Of a DNA stretch of 64,000 nucleotides, positions 7,656 through 15,520 are shown one piece after another. The notes beneath the pieces are model-generated. The model was not told the DNA's origin and ran no database searches. It saw only the letters and a program-made list of their open reading frames with translations. The position numbers and the translations under genes were made by a program. Location of the stretch: assembly GCA_963740605.1 (NCBI GenBank), contig CAVUFC010000028.1, positions 1-64,000 on the forward strand. Direction: 5' to 3'. The first letter of the stretch is position 1. Every line of letters begins with the position of its first letter. Origin of the DNA: DASSUW01 sp963740605 (GTDB lineage Bacteria; Actinomycetota; Thermoleophilia; Solirubrobacterales; Solirubrobacteraceae).

Positions 7656-8632
7656 GCACCGCCGGCGACCTGCGGATCGACGTCCACGTAGACGGCGAGC
7701 GCTCGCTGCCCGATGACGTGCTCGACGGCCTCACGCGGCCGTTCAAGGAGATCCCGCCCAAGCATCTCTACGACACGCGCGGGAGCGAGCTGTTCGACCA
7801 GATCTGCGACCTCCCCGAGTACTACCCGACGCGCACGGAGCGGGCGATCCTGCACGAATACGCCGATCTGATCGTGCGCCGGACGGCAGCGGCGGAGCTG
7901 GTCGAGCTCGGCTCCGGCACCGCGGCCAAGACGCGAGTGCTGCTGTCGGCGATGGAGCGGGCGGGGACGCTGTGGCGCTACGTCCCGTTCGATGTCGCCG
8001 AGCAGATGGTGCGCGACTGCACCGCCTCGCTCGCCGACGAGTACCCGGAGCTGGCGATCCACGGGATCGTCGGCGACTTCGAGCGCCACCTCGGCGAGCT
8101 CCCGCCTTCCGAGCGCGGCCGCCCGCGGGTCGTCGCCTTCCTCGGCGGCACGATCGGCAACTTCCCGCCCGGCGCCCGCCGCCGCTTCCTGCGCTCGCTG
8201 GCGCGGCTGCTCTCGCACGGCGACTACCTGCTGCTCGGGACCGATCTCGTGAAGGACATCGACGTGCTCGAGGCCGCGTACGACGACGCCCAGGGCGTCA
8301 CCGCCGCGTTCAATTGCAACGTCCTGCACGTGCTCAACCGCGAGCTCGGCGCCGACTTCCCGACCGCGCTGTTCGAGCACGTCGCGTTCTTTGATCCCGA
8401 CCGCCAGTGGATCGAGATGCGGTTGCGCGCCCGCCGCGCCTGCCACGTGCGCGTCGATGCGCTCGACCTCGAGATCGACTTCGCGCGCGGCGAGGAGCTG
8501 CGCACCGAGATCTCCGCGAAGTTCACGCCCGACCGTCTCGAGGCCGACTACGCGGCGTCAGGCCTCGAACTGGCCGAATGGTTCACTGACGAAAGGGAGT
8601 TTTTCGCCTTATCGTTGGCTAGGAAGGCGTGA
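7643..8632 (+). CDS. egtD: L-histidine N-alpha-methyltransferase EgtD
   Basis: A 329-residue SAM-dependent enzyme that trimethylates histidine to hercynine. Family features seen: KHLYDTRGSELFDQICDLPE and YYPTRTERAIL at the N-terminus, the SAM loop LVELGSGTAAKTRVLLSA, FLGGTIGNFPPGARRRFL, GTDLVKD and the C-terminal ISAKFTPDRLEADYAASGLE. ATG 7643 overlaps egtB by 13 bases; GTG 7652, overlapping the egtB stop as GTGA, is an equally good start and matches the usual pattern here. The stop overlaps the next gene by 4 bases. Confidence 0.94.
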   Translation: MGRVSTAGDLRIDVHVDGERSLPDDVLDGLTRPFKEIPPKHLYDTRGSELFDQICDLPEYYPTRTERAILHEYADLIVRRTAAAELVELGSGTAAKTRVLLSAMERAGTLWRYVPFDVAEQMVRDCTASLADEYPELAIHGIVGDFERHLGELPPSERGRPRVVAFLGGTIGNFPPGARRRFLRSLARLLSHGDYLLLGTDLVKDIDVLEAAYDDAQGVTAAFNCNVLHVLNRELGADFPTALFEHVAFFDPDRQWIEMRLRARRACHVRVDALDLEIDFARGEELRTEISAKFTPDRLEADYAASGLELAEWFTDEREFFALSLARKA

Positions 8633-8958
8633 CGGAATCCAGCGAGCATCAGATCGGCTACAAGGCGCTGCCGCGCGGCGTCCCGATCGAGACCACGGAC
8701 GGCGTGGAGATCGGGACGGTGTACCGCGTGCTCGACAACGAGCGCGAGCACATCTTCGACGGCATCGTGATCAACACGCCGAAGGGCCGCCGGTTCGTCG
8801 ACGCGCCCGAGGTGGCCCGGATCACCGAGCAGCGGGTGACGCTGACCATCGACGCCGAGGAGGCCCAGAACCTGCCCGAGCACCGCGGGTTCCGCGGCGT
8901 GCTGGAGACGCACGCCAAGCGCACCGGGCAGCGCTGGAAGCGGCGCCTCAGCCGCTGA
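8629..8958 (+). CDS. PRC-barrel-like small protein coupled to egtD
   Basis: A 109-residue protein starting at a GTG that overlaps the egtD stop (GTGA). The core, GVPIETTDGVEIGTVYRVLD followed by HIFDGIVINTPKGRRFVDAP, is a PRC-barrel-type beta fold with the D-G-x-x-I-G-x-V and F-D-G-I-V signatures. A close relative lies at 48507-48854, so this is a small family in the genome. The C-terminal tail is basic (KRTGQRWKRRLSR). PRC barrels serve RNA processing, photosynthetic complexes and regulation; no specific role follows. Coupling suggests co-expression with ergothioneine synthesis. The 3' end overlaps menF by 11 bases. Confidence 0.8.
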   Translation: MTESSEHQIGYKALPRGVPIETTDGVEIGTVYRVLDNEREHIFDGIVINTPKGRRFVDAPEVARITEQRVTLTIDAEEAQNLPEHRGFRGVLETHAKRTGQRWKRRLSR

Positions 8959-10363
8959 GGACGGGCAGCAGCGCGCCGAGCTTGACCTCGGTCTCGGCCA
9001 GTTCGGCCGCCGGGTCCGAGTCGCGCACCACGCCGCCGCCGGCGTAGAGGCGCGCCTCGCGGCCGCGCAGGAGGGCGCAGCGCAGCGCGACGCAGAACTC
9101 ACCGTCCTCGTTCGCGTCGGTCCACCCCACCGGCCCCGCGTACCAGCCGCGATCGAGCGCTTCGAAGGCGGGGATCCGCGGGGTCGCGGCGGCGTGCGGC
9201 TCGCCGCCGACAGCGGGCGTCGGGTGCAGGACACCCGCGAGTTCGATCGCGCCGCGCGGGTGCGTGAGCTGGGCGCGGATCGGCGTCGCGAGGTGCTGGA
9301 TGTTGGCGGCCTTGACGAGCGTCGGCTCGTCGGGCGCGGCGACCCAGACGGCATGCGGGCGGAGCGCGCGGGCGATCCGGCGCGTCACGATCGCCTGCTC
9401 CTCGCGGTCCTTCTCCGAGCGCAGCAGCTGCTCACCGAGGTGGTCGTCGACTGCCGGATCGGCCGAGCGGCGGGTCGAGCCGGCCAGCGCGACGGTCGAG
9501 GCGCGCAGCCCCTCGCGCCGCACCAGCAGCTCGGGCGAGGCGCCGATGAACGCCGCGTCGCCGCGGCCGACGCAGAACACGAAGCACGACTCGAAGGCGG
9601 CGCGCAGGACGCCGTAGACGGCCGCCGGGTCGTGATCGGCGGGCGCGTGGACGGCCACCTCGCGGGCCAGCACGATCTTCTCGAAGTCGCCCGCCCGGAT
9701 CCGCTCGACGGCGCGGGCGACCGCCGCCTCGAAGTGCTCCGGCGGCGCCTCGGAGGCAATCCGGAAGCGCCCGGCGGGCGCAGGGTCGAGCATCGGCAGC
9801 GCGTCGCTGCGAAGCTCGCCGGCGCGCTGCTCGAGCCGGGCGACGAGGTCCTCGGGCACGTCGTCGGGCGCGGCCAGCGCGGCCAGCGTGAGCCGGACGT
9901 CGCCGCCGCGGCGCGCGAAGGCCACTTCGGGGATCACGAGATCGGCGGCGTCGAACCCGGCCCAGTGCGGCGCCGCGCCGCCCTCGTCGGCGAACGCGAA
10001 ACCGCCGACCGCCACCGGCCCGGCGCCGGGCGGCCCGTCAGGCGCGTCGGCGGCCGCGCCGCCCGCCAGCGCCCGCCACGCCGCCGCGGCCTGAGCGAAG
10101 CGGTCCGGGCCGCGGCCGGAGAGCCGGTGCGCGCAGCCGAGGGCGGCGAGCGCCGCGCCGTCGCGGTCGGGCTGCTCGAAGCAGAACCACGGCTCGTCCG
10201 CTCGGCGCGAGGCGCACACGGCCGCGCTCGGATCGACCGTGGGCGCGACCGGGACTGTCAGCGCCGCGAGCACTTCGCGCCCGCCGCGCCGCGCGTCGCG
10301 CACGGCGCGCTCGCAACGCGTGCGCAGCTCGGCGAGCGCCGGCGCCTCGACCAGCGTCCTCAC
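8948..10363 (-). CDS. menF: Isochorismate synthase MenF
   Basis: A 471-residue chorismate-utilising enzyme making isochorismate, the MenD substrate. Its C-terminal half has the family blocks: KIVLAREVAVHAP, FIGASPELLVRREG, STVALAGSTRRSADP, SEKDREEQAIVTRRI, LHPTPAVGG, RGWYAGPVGW and GGGVVRDSDPAAELAETEVK. An entC/dhbC-type enzyme would look alike, but menD and menH nearby favour MenF. The start is GTG 10363, overlapping the upstream secreted-protein stop (GTGA), so it is the last gene of the ilvB-ilvN operon. Confidence 0.9.
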   Translation of the reverse strand: MRTLVEAPALAELRTRCERAVRDARRGGREVLAALTVPVAPTVDPSAAVCASRRADEPWFCFEQPDRDGAALAALGCAHRLSGRGPDRFAQAAAAWRALAGGAAADAPDGPPGAGPVAVGGFAFADEGGAAPHWAGFDAADLVIPEVAFARRGGDVRLTLAALAAPDDVPEDLVARLEQRAGELRSDALPMLDPAPAGRFRIASEAPPEHFEAAVARAVERIRAGDFEKIVLAREVAVHAPADHDPAAVYGVLRAAFESCFVFCVGRGDAAFIGASPELLVRREGLRASTVALAGSTRRSADPAVDDHLGEQLLRSEKDREEQAIVTRRIARALRPHAVWVAAPDEPTLVKAANIQHLATPIRAQLTHPRGAIELAGVLHPTPAVGGEPHAAATPRIPAFEALDRGWYAGPVGWTDANEDGEFCVALRCALLRGREARLYAGGGVVRDSDPAAELAETEVKLGALLPVLSG

Positions 10364-11178
10364 AGCGTCCCCGCGAACGTGAGGCGGCCCGTCGCGCAGC
10401 GCTCGGACCCGAACCGCGAGCTCACCGACAGCGTGCCGTTGACGCCGGTCGCGGTGAACTGCCCGTCGACCTCCACGTGGAAGCGCTCGGTGCCGTCCGC
10501 GTAGTGCAGAGCGAAGCGCTCGCGCAAGCTGAACGTCCGGTCCGCGGCGATCCGGCCACCAGGCGTGATGTTGTTCGCCTCGAGGCTGCGGCTCCCGCAC
10601 TTCAGCCGGTACTCGAACGCGGCGGTCTGGACGCGCGCGCCACCGGCACCGACCCGCAGCAGGAATGCGTGCGGCCACGACGGCTCGCTCGTGAGCCCGA
10701 AGTAGCCGCGGTTGGCGACCGGCGGACCTGCCGTCGGCTCGGCGGCCGCGACTCGCGCCTGCCACGCGCGCGTGCCCGACCGGCAGCGTTCAACCGTGTC
10801 GCCGTCGAGCACGAACCGTACTCGCGCGCTCACCGTCCCGCTCGCCACCGGCCCCACCATGCGACCGCTGATCGTGACAGTGGCGATACGCCGCACGCGT
10901 GCATCCTCGGGCGCGCGGTCGTGCTGGGTCGTGTTGATCGCGAACGAGCCGTCGGGCGCGAGGGTGACCGTCCGCTTGATCTCCCCCGCTCCGCAGCGCG
11001 CCTGCACGAGCGCCCGCACGATCGCGGTGCCGTCGGCCGTCGGCCGGACCGTGATGATCGTCAGCTGGTCGCGGTACCCGCGCACGCTGTCGGGCGCGGT
11101 GCCGCCGCCCGCGGCAGCGGCGTGCGCGGCCGCCGGCCACGCCAGCGCAAGCAGCGCCGCCGCGGCGAGGACCCTCAT
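10360..11178 (-). CDS. Secreted protein of unknown function
   Basis: A 272-residue protein with a clear Sec signal peptide (MRVLAAAALLALAWPAAAHA) and no later membrane segment. The mature part is beta-rich with several cysteines (VQARCGAGEIKRTV, VERCRSGTRAWQ, EYRLKCGSRSLEANN, FGSERCATGRLTF), suggesting disulfide-stabilised extracellular domains; the two halves have similar spacing and may be a duplication. It sits between ilvN (1-base TGATG overlap) and menF (GTGA overlap). I do not recognise the family, and its place between two biosynthetic genes gives no clear function. Confidence 0.7.
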   Translation of the reverse strand: MRVLAAAALLALAWPAAAHAAAAGGGTAPDSVRGYRDQLTIITVRPTADGTAIVRALVQARCGAGEIKRTVTLAPDGSFAINTTQHDRAPEDARVRRIATVTISGRMVGPVASGTVSARVRFVLDGDTVERCRSGTRAWQARVAAAEPTAGPPVANRGYFGLTSEPSWPHAFLLRVGAGGARVQTAAFEYRLKCGSRSLEANNITPGGRIAADRTFSLRERFALHYADGTERFHVEVDGQFTATGVNGTLSVSSRFGSERCATGRLTFAGTL

Positions 11179-11735
11179 CAGGTTTCGGTGCGCCCTCGCG
11201 AGATCGCGATCTCGCCCGTGCGTGCCATCTCCACCAGCCCGAACGGCCGGACCATGCGCTCGAACGCCTCGATCTTGTCCCACGTGCCGGTAACCTCGAC
11301 GATCAGCGAGCGACGCGTGACGTCGATGATCTTGCCGCGGAAGATCTCCACGATCTGCATGACCTCGCCGCGGGCCGGGCCGTCGGCGGTGACCTTGAAC
11401 AGCGCGAGCTCGCGGGCGACCGTCTCGGTCGGCTCGAGGTCGCGGATCTTGATCACGTTGACGAGCTTGTGGAGCTGCTTGGTGACCTGGTCGATCGGGT
11501 GCATCGCCCCGTCGAGGGTGAGCGTGATCCGCGACAGCGCCTCGTCGTCGGTCGGGCCTACAGCCAGCGTGTCGATGTTGAAGCCGCGGCGGGCGAACAG
11601 GCCGGCGATGCGCGTGAGCACGCCGGGCTTGTTCTCCACCAGGATCGAGAGGATGTGCTTGCGCCCCGTGCGGACGGCGGTGGTCGCCTCCAGCTCCTCG
11701 AGCGTCAGCGGTTCCTTGGTCCCCGGCTCGCCCAT
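11178..11735 (-). CDS. ilvN: Acetolactate synthase regulatory (small) subunit
   Basis: A 185-residue IlvN/IlvH protein. The N-terminal ACT domain is clear (HILSILVENKPGVLTRIAGL, then FARRGFNIDTLAVGPTDDEA) and is followed by the typical second domain (VTKQLHKLVNVIKIRDL, RELALFKV, FRGKIIDV). It binds valine and gives feedback control of IlvB in branched-chain amino acid synthesis. The start at 11735 overlaps the ilvB stop by one base. The extra N-terminal 25 residues before the ACT domain are rich in Glu and Thr. Confidence 0.94.
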   Translation of the reverse strand: MGEPGTKEPLTLEELEATTAVRTGRKHILSILVENKPGVLTRIAGLFARRGFNIDTLAVGPTDDEALSRITLTLDGAMHPIDQVTKQLHKLVNVIKIRDLEPTETVARELALFKVTADGPARGEVMQIVEIFRGKIIDVTRRSLIVEVTGTWDKIEAFERMVRPFGLVEMARTGEIAISRGRTET

Positions 11736-13411
11736 CAGCCGACCATCTCCCGCGCCGCCGCACCGGGGGCGATCATCGGATACGTGTTCTCCTCGCGCGT
11801 GACGCGGACGTCGACCACGACCGGGCCGGGCGTCGCGATCGCCGTCTTCAGATCCTCGACGAGGGTCGTCTTGTCGGTCAGCCGCACGCCGGTGGCGCCG
11901 TAGGCGTCGGCGAGCTTGACCCAGTCGGGCCAGGTGCCCATGTCGACGTTGGAGTAGCGCCGGTCCCAGAACAGCTCCTGCCACTGGCGGACCATGCCCA
12001 GGTAGCCGTTGTTCATGATCACGACCTTGACCGGGATCTCGTGGCTCTTGCAGGTCGCGAGCTCCTGGCTGTTCATCTGGAACGAGCCGTCACCGGTCAG
12101 CAGCACGCTCGGCACCTCGGGATTGCCGACGGCGGCGCCGATCGCGGCCGGGAGGCCGAAGCCCATCGTCCCGAGCCCGCCGGAGTTGACCCAGCGGCGC
12201 GGCTTCGCGAAGTGGAAGTACTGCGCCGCCCACATCTGGTGCTGGCCGACGTCCGACGACAGGATGCAGTCGCCGCCCGTCGCCTGGTACAGCGCCTGCA
12301 CGAGGTACTGCGGCTTGATCTCGGTGTCCGGGCTGTCGTCGTAGCGCAGCGGATGCTGCTGGCGCCACTGGTCGATCCGCTCCCACCAGGAGGCCAGGCG
12401 CGCGGGATCGGGACCGAGCGCGCGGTACTCGTTCGCGAGGCGAGCAAGCACGTTCTTGGCGTCACCGACGATCGGGATGTGCGCGGGGACGTTCTTGGAG
12501 ATCTCCGCCGGGTCGATGTCGATGTGCACGAACTTCGCCCGCGGCGCGAACTCGGCGAGCTTGCCGGTGATCCGGTCGTCGAAGCGCGCGCCGACCGCGA
12601 CGATCAGGTCCGCCTCGTCCATCGCGTAGTTGGCGGTACGTGTGCCGTGCATCCCGAGCATGCCGAGCCACTGCTCGTGCGGCGCCGGGAAGCCACCGAG
12701 ACCCATCAGCGTGCAGGTGACGGGCAGGCGGTCGCTGAGCACGAGCTCCTGCAGCTCCTCGGCCGCGTCGGCGTTGATGACGCCGCCGCCGGCGTAGATG
12801 ACCGGGCGGCGGGCGTTGGCGATCGCCTTGGCGGCCAGCCGGATCTGCTTCGAGTTGCCCTCGACCGTCGGCTGGTAGCCCGGCAGCCGGACGTCACCGA
12901 CGGGGTGGTAGTCGATCTCCGCGCGCGTGAGGTCGACCGGCATGTCGATCAGCACCGGGCCGGGGCGGCCCGTGCGCGCGATGTGGAACGCCTCGTGCAC
13001 CACTCGCGGGATCTCCGCCGGGTGCTGGATCATGAAGGAGTGCTTGACGATCGGCATCGTGATGCCGAACGTGTCCGCCTCCTGGAAGCCGTCGGTGCCG
13101 AGCAGGTCGGTGCGCACCTGGCCGGTGAAGGCGACGATCGGGACGGAGTCCATCATCGCGTCGGTCAGCGGGGTGACGATATTCGTCGCGCCCGGGCCCG
13201 AGGTGGCGAAGACGACGCCGACCTTCCCGGATACCTTCGCGTAGCCCTCGGCGGCGTGGCCGCCGCCGGCCTCGTGCCGCACCAGGACGTGCTTGATCCC
13301 CGCGTCGACGAAGGCGTCGTAGGTCGGCAGGTTGGCTCCACCCGGGTAGCCGAACACCACATCGACGCCCTCGGCCTTGAGGCATTCCATCACCGCATCG
13401 ACCGCTCGCAT
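11735..13411 (-). CDS. ilvB: Acetolactate synthase catalytic (large) subunit
   Basis: A 558-residue ThDP/FAD enzyme making acetolactate from pyruvate or acetohydroxybutyrate. Seen: GYPGGANLPTYDAF, the catalytic glutamate region HEAGGGHAAEGYAKVSGKVG, ATSGPGATN, AFTGQV, EADTFGITMPIVKHSF, and the ThDP site LLTGDGSFQMNSQELATC with NNGYLGMVRQWQ. Length is standard. It starts at ATG 13411, 12 bases after a small zinc-ribbon membrane protein gene, so all may share one transcript. Confidence 0.96.
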   Translation of the reverse strand: MRAVDAVMECLKAEGVDVVFGYPGGANLPTYDAFVDAGIKHVLVRHEAGGGHAAEGYAKVSGKVGVVFATSGPGATNIVTPLTDAMMDSVPIVAFTGQVRTDLLGTDGFQEADTFGITMPIVKHSFMIQHPAEIPRVVHEAFHIARTGRPGPVLIDMPVDLTRAEIDYHPVGDVRLPGYQPTVEGNSKQIRLAAKAIANARRPVIYAGGGVINADAAEELQELVLSDRLPVTCTLMGLGGFPAPHEQWLGMLGMHGTRTANYAMDEADLIVAVGARFDDRITGKLAEFAPRAKFVHIDIDPAEISKNVPAHIPIVGDAKNVLARLANEYRALGPDPARLASWWERIDQWRQQHPLRYDDSPDTEIKPQYLVQALYQATGGDCILSSDVGQHQMWAAQYFHFAKPRRWVNSGGLGTMGFGLPAAIGAAVGNPEVPSVLLTGDGSFQMNSQELATCKSHEIPVKVVIMNNGYLGMVRQWQELFWDRRYSNVDMGTWPDWVKLADAYGATGVRLTDKTTLVEDLKTAIATPGPVVVDVRVTREENTYPMIAPGAAAREMVG

Positions 13412-13423
13412 AGGCGAGCCAGT

Positions 13424-13711
13424 CTAACGTCGAGCGACCATGCCGGACTCTGGGACGATCCCCGTCTCCGGGAAGTCCATGTCCAGCCCGCAGCGCATGC
13501 ACACCTGGTCGTGCAGCTTGACGATCTTCCCGCAGCGCGGGCACTGGCGGCGGACCTCGTCCTGCTCGAAGCGGTACAGGACCGCCGCGAGGAGCCCGAG
13601 GAACGGCACGATCGCCGAGATGAGGAACCACAGCACGAAGGACGAGCCCTTCGCGCGGCCGACGATCCCGCCGGCGAGGCCGAAGAAGAAGCAGACGATC
13701 AGATACGCCAT
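13424..13711 (-). CDS. Small membrane protein with C-terminal zinc ribbon
   Basis: A 95-residue protein: one or two N-terminal membrane segments (YLIVCFFFGLAGGIVG; FVLWFLISAIVPFLGLLAAV) followed by a cytoplasmic zinc ribbon CPRCGKIVKLHDQVCMRCG. The two CxxC pairs should bind one zinc ion. Its start overlaps the stop of the 60-residue gene upstream by one base. Such proteins are common in actinobacteria and have no assigned role; the ribbon could serve for protein contact. Confidence 0.75.
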   Translation of the reverse strand: MAYLIVCFFFGLAGGIVGRAKGSSFVLWFLISAIVPFLGLLAAVLYRFEQDEVRRQCPRCGKIVKLHDQVCMRCGLDMDFPETGIVPESGMVARR

Positions 13712-13893
13712 CAGATGTGGCGGAGCGCCCAGAGGACGCCCATCACCACGACCACGAGCAGCGCGATCGAGACCAGCGCCTGCACCAGCCCGAAGACGAT
13801 GCCGAACGCGAGCTTCAGCGCGATGACGGCGACCGCGATGATGATGACCCAGGCGAGCACCCGGCGACCGAGCGAGCCAGCGGATTCAGCCAT
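13711..13893 (-). CDS. Small membrane protein (60 residues)
   Basis: A 60-residue protein with two hydrophobic stretches (AWVIIIAVAVIALKLAFGIV and LVSIALLVVVVMGVLWAL) and charged ends. It is coupled to the zinc-ribbon membrane protein by a TGATG overlap, so the two likely act together in the membrane. A stem-loop lies 17 bases upstream of its start. No family was recognised. Confidence 0.65.
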   Translation of the reverse strand: MAESAGSLGRRVLAWVIIIAVAVIALKLAFGIVFGLVQALVSIALLVVVVMGVLWALRHI

Positions 13894-13909
13894 GCCTCAA
13901 GCGTACCGT

Positions 13910-13956
13910 GCCCGGCCGCGTACCAAGGGAGGAGAGGGTTCGGTACGCGGCCGGGC
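13910..13956. terminator. Perfect 15-base-pair stem-loop (terminator-like)
   Basis: Bases 13910-13924 (GCCCGGCCGCGTACC) are exactly complementary to 13942-13956, with a 17-base purine-rich loop. There is no T-run on either side. It lies between two minus-strand genes, downstream of the small gene at 13967-14143 and upstream of 13711-13893, so a terminator separating the two transcripts is the simplest role. Confidence 0.55.
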
Positions 13957-13966
13957 TACGGGGGGT

Positions 13967-14143
13967 TCAACCGCTGCGCGCCGGGGGGTGCAGGCGTGCA
14001 GCGGAGGCGGCGGCCTCGCGGCCGGCGAGGCGCAGGCGGGCGAGGCGGTAGCGCCGCACGAGCTCGTCGCCGCGGCCCGACATCGGGGCAGTCGGTACGA
14101 GGACGAGCCGGCGGATCTCTTGCGTGGCGGGGGTGGGCTGCAT
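13967..14143 (-). CDS. Short basic protein, uncertain
   Basis: A 58-residue reading frame from ATG 14143: after MQPTPATQEIRRLVLVPTAP comes an arginine- and alanine-rich helix (LVRRYRLARLRLAGREAAA). The hydrophobic RRLVLVPTAP strand and amphipathic helix look protein-like, but high GC content produces such frames by chance. It lies between the membrane protein gene ending at 14197 and the stem-loop at 13910. No family is recognised; the alternative is a 230-base non-coding gap. Confidence 0.3.
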   Translation of the reverse strand: MQPTPATQEIRRLVLVPTAPMSGRGDELVRRYRLARLRLAGREAAASAARLHPPARSG

Positions 14144-14196
14144 GACATGAATGGTCGGGCGTCGCGGCCCGATTCGACATGGCCCGGTGTATGAAG

Positions 14197-14841
14197 TCAG
14201 CGTGCCGCGGTTCGACCTGTGGTCGAGCGCCGCGCGGCGTCCAGCGCCGGCCGCGTCGGCTCCGCGACGCGCCGGCGGACACGGCGCACCGAGCCGCTGA
14301 AGGCGAGGTTGGCGACCGTCGCGAATCCTTGCTCGTCGGTGCGCAGCGCGAGCAGCAGGTGCGCGATGCGATCGGCCGAGGGCAGGGTCAGGTCGTCCAC
14401 GCGGACGCACCAGCAGAACGCGCGGCGGCCGCGCACGAGCACCGCGCCGGCCTCGCCGACGACCCAGATGCCGAGCCCGCCGCGCTCGATCACGAGCCCG
14501 GTGCGGGCGAGCAGCTCGCGCGCGTCGTGGCCGACGAGGTCGCCCAGCAGCCCGAGCGCGGTCTGCTCCGGTCCGGGCTCGCCGCGCCGCTTGGGCTTGA
14601 GCACGTTGGCGCCGCGCTGGGCGTAGAGCTCGGGGATCGCCCACGCGTGCACCAGCAGGATCAGCGCCACCGGCAGCGACACCGGGTTGAGCATGAGCAG
14701 CACGATGGCGGCGATGCAGAACGGGATCGTGTGGGCGACGGTCGTGAGCGTCCACACGCGCCCGCGGCGCGTCAGCGAGCGTTCGTCGACGCGCGGCCGC
14801 CAGTAGACGGCCGCGGTCTCGGGAAGGATCCCGGTGCTCAC
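14197..14841 (-). CDS. Membrane protein of unknown function
   Basis: A 214-residue protein. A short cytoplasmic start is followed by a pair of membrane segments around residues 33-68 (VAHTIPFCIAAIVLLMLNPV; PVALILLVHAWAIPEL). The rest is soluble, including RTGLVIERGGLGIWVVGEAG and RAFCWCVRVDDLTLPSADRI, and ends in a very basic tail. The GTG start at 14841 overlaps the stop of the 74-residue gene upstream (GTGA), so the pair is one unit. The pattern suggests a membrane-anchored regulatory or scaffold protein, but I do not recognise a family. Confidence 0.65.
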   Translation of the reverse strand: MSTGILPETAAVYWRPRVDERSLTRRGRVWTLTTVAHTIPFCIAAIVLLMLNPVSLPVALILLVHAWAIPELYAQRGANVLKPKRRGEPGPEQTALGLLGDLVGHDARELLARTGLVIERGGLGIWVVGEAGAVLVRGRRAFCWCVRVDDLTLPSADRIAHLLLALRTDEQGFATVANLAFSGSVRRVRRRVAEPTRPALDAARRSTTGRTAAR

Positions 14842-15062
14842 CCGCCCGCGATCGGGCGGCGCAGGATCACGAGCTCGGCGTCGAGCGGCAGCTCGTCGAC
14901 CTGGCGAGCGCGGCCCTCGCCCTCCGTGACGACGGCGTAGAAGCCGGCGTCGAGCTGCTCCCGGAACGCGGTCACCGCCGCCTCGACCGCCTGCTCGTCG
15001 GCGGCCGTCCATTCCGCCAGCGTGGTGTGTCCGGTGTCGTCCATGCGGATCAATCTGGCCAT
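14838..15062 (-). CDS. Small conserved-looking protein coupled to a membrane protein
   Basis: A 74-residue acidic protein from ATG 15062 (MARLIRMDDTGHTTLAEW). The core AVEAAVTAFREQLDAGFYAV and VDELPLDAELVILRRPIAGG look like a compact alpha/beta domain. It is coupled by GTGA to the membrane protein gene downstream. An in-frame ATG at 15110 would add 16 residues but has no better signal. The function is unknown. Confidence 0.6.
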   Translation of the reverse strand: MARLIRMDDTGHTTLAEWTAADEQAVEAAVTAFREQLDAGFYAVVTEGEGRARQVDELPLDAELVILRRPIAGG

Positions 15063-15208
15063 GCCCGGAATGGTACGCTCCGGCTGGATGCACTCCGTCC
15101 GGATCGTCATTACCGCCTAGCACCTGTGCGTCAGCGCAGGCTCGATCGTCTTCGGGCCTGCGGCAGCAGGGCTACAGCGTGGGTTCGAGGACGGAAAGGA
15201 GCTCCGCC

Positions 15209-15520
15209 ATGCTCGCCGTCCCCGCCACCGCTCAGCTGTCCTCGCTGTGCACGCTTCGCCTCGTCGTGGCCGACCGGCCCGACGTCCCCCAGCGCGTGAT
15301 GGCCACCTGCTGTCGCCGCCAGGGCGCCGTCGTCGCGCTCGTGTTCGAGCGCGGCCTCCCGGGCGGCACCGGCGAGCTCGAGCTCGCGGTCGAGGTCGAG
15401 CCGCGGCTGCGGCGCGGTCTCATCGAGCGCATTGCAGGGCTCGTCGACGTGCTGGAGGTCCACGCGAGAGGAGCCGATATGCCCAGGGATGGACTCGGTC
15501 GTACCCCTGCGATCGCGTGA
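15209..15520 (+). CDS. ACT-domain-like small protein (IlvN/IlvM-like)
   Basis: A 103-residue protein with a strong ribosome-binding site, AAAGGAG, nine bases before ATG 15209. The region CTLRLVVADRPDVPQRVMAT, then RRQGAVVALVFERGLPGGTG, then ELAVEVEPRLRRGLIERIAG has the beta-alpha-beta layout and DRPDVPQRV start of an ACT domain, like the short acetolactate synthase regulatory subunit IlvM. A role in amino acid sensing is inferred. The C-terminal tail after VDVLEVHARG overlaps the start of the frameshifted gene downstream and may not be structured. Confidence 0.6.
   Translation: MLAVPATAQLSSLCTLRLVVADRPDVPQRVMATCCRRQGAVVALVFERGLPGGTGELELAVEVEPRLRRGLIERIAGLVDVLEVHARGADMPRDGLGRTPAIA

Noticed and set aside
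8948..10765. Long in-frame N-terminal extensions of menF, ilvN, pcrA and lutB that run into neighbouring genes.
   Set aside because: The extra residues are translations of another gene in the wrong frame, arginine- and alanine-rich and without motifs; overlapping starts at the conserved domains fit better.
15120..15208. A tRNA-like GGTTCGA stretch near 15181.
   Set aside because: No acceptor stem, anticodon arm or CCA-compatible end can be drawn around it.
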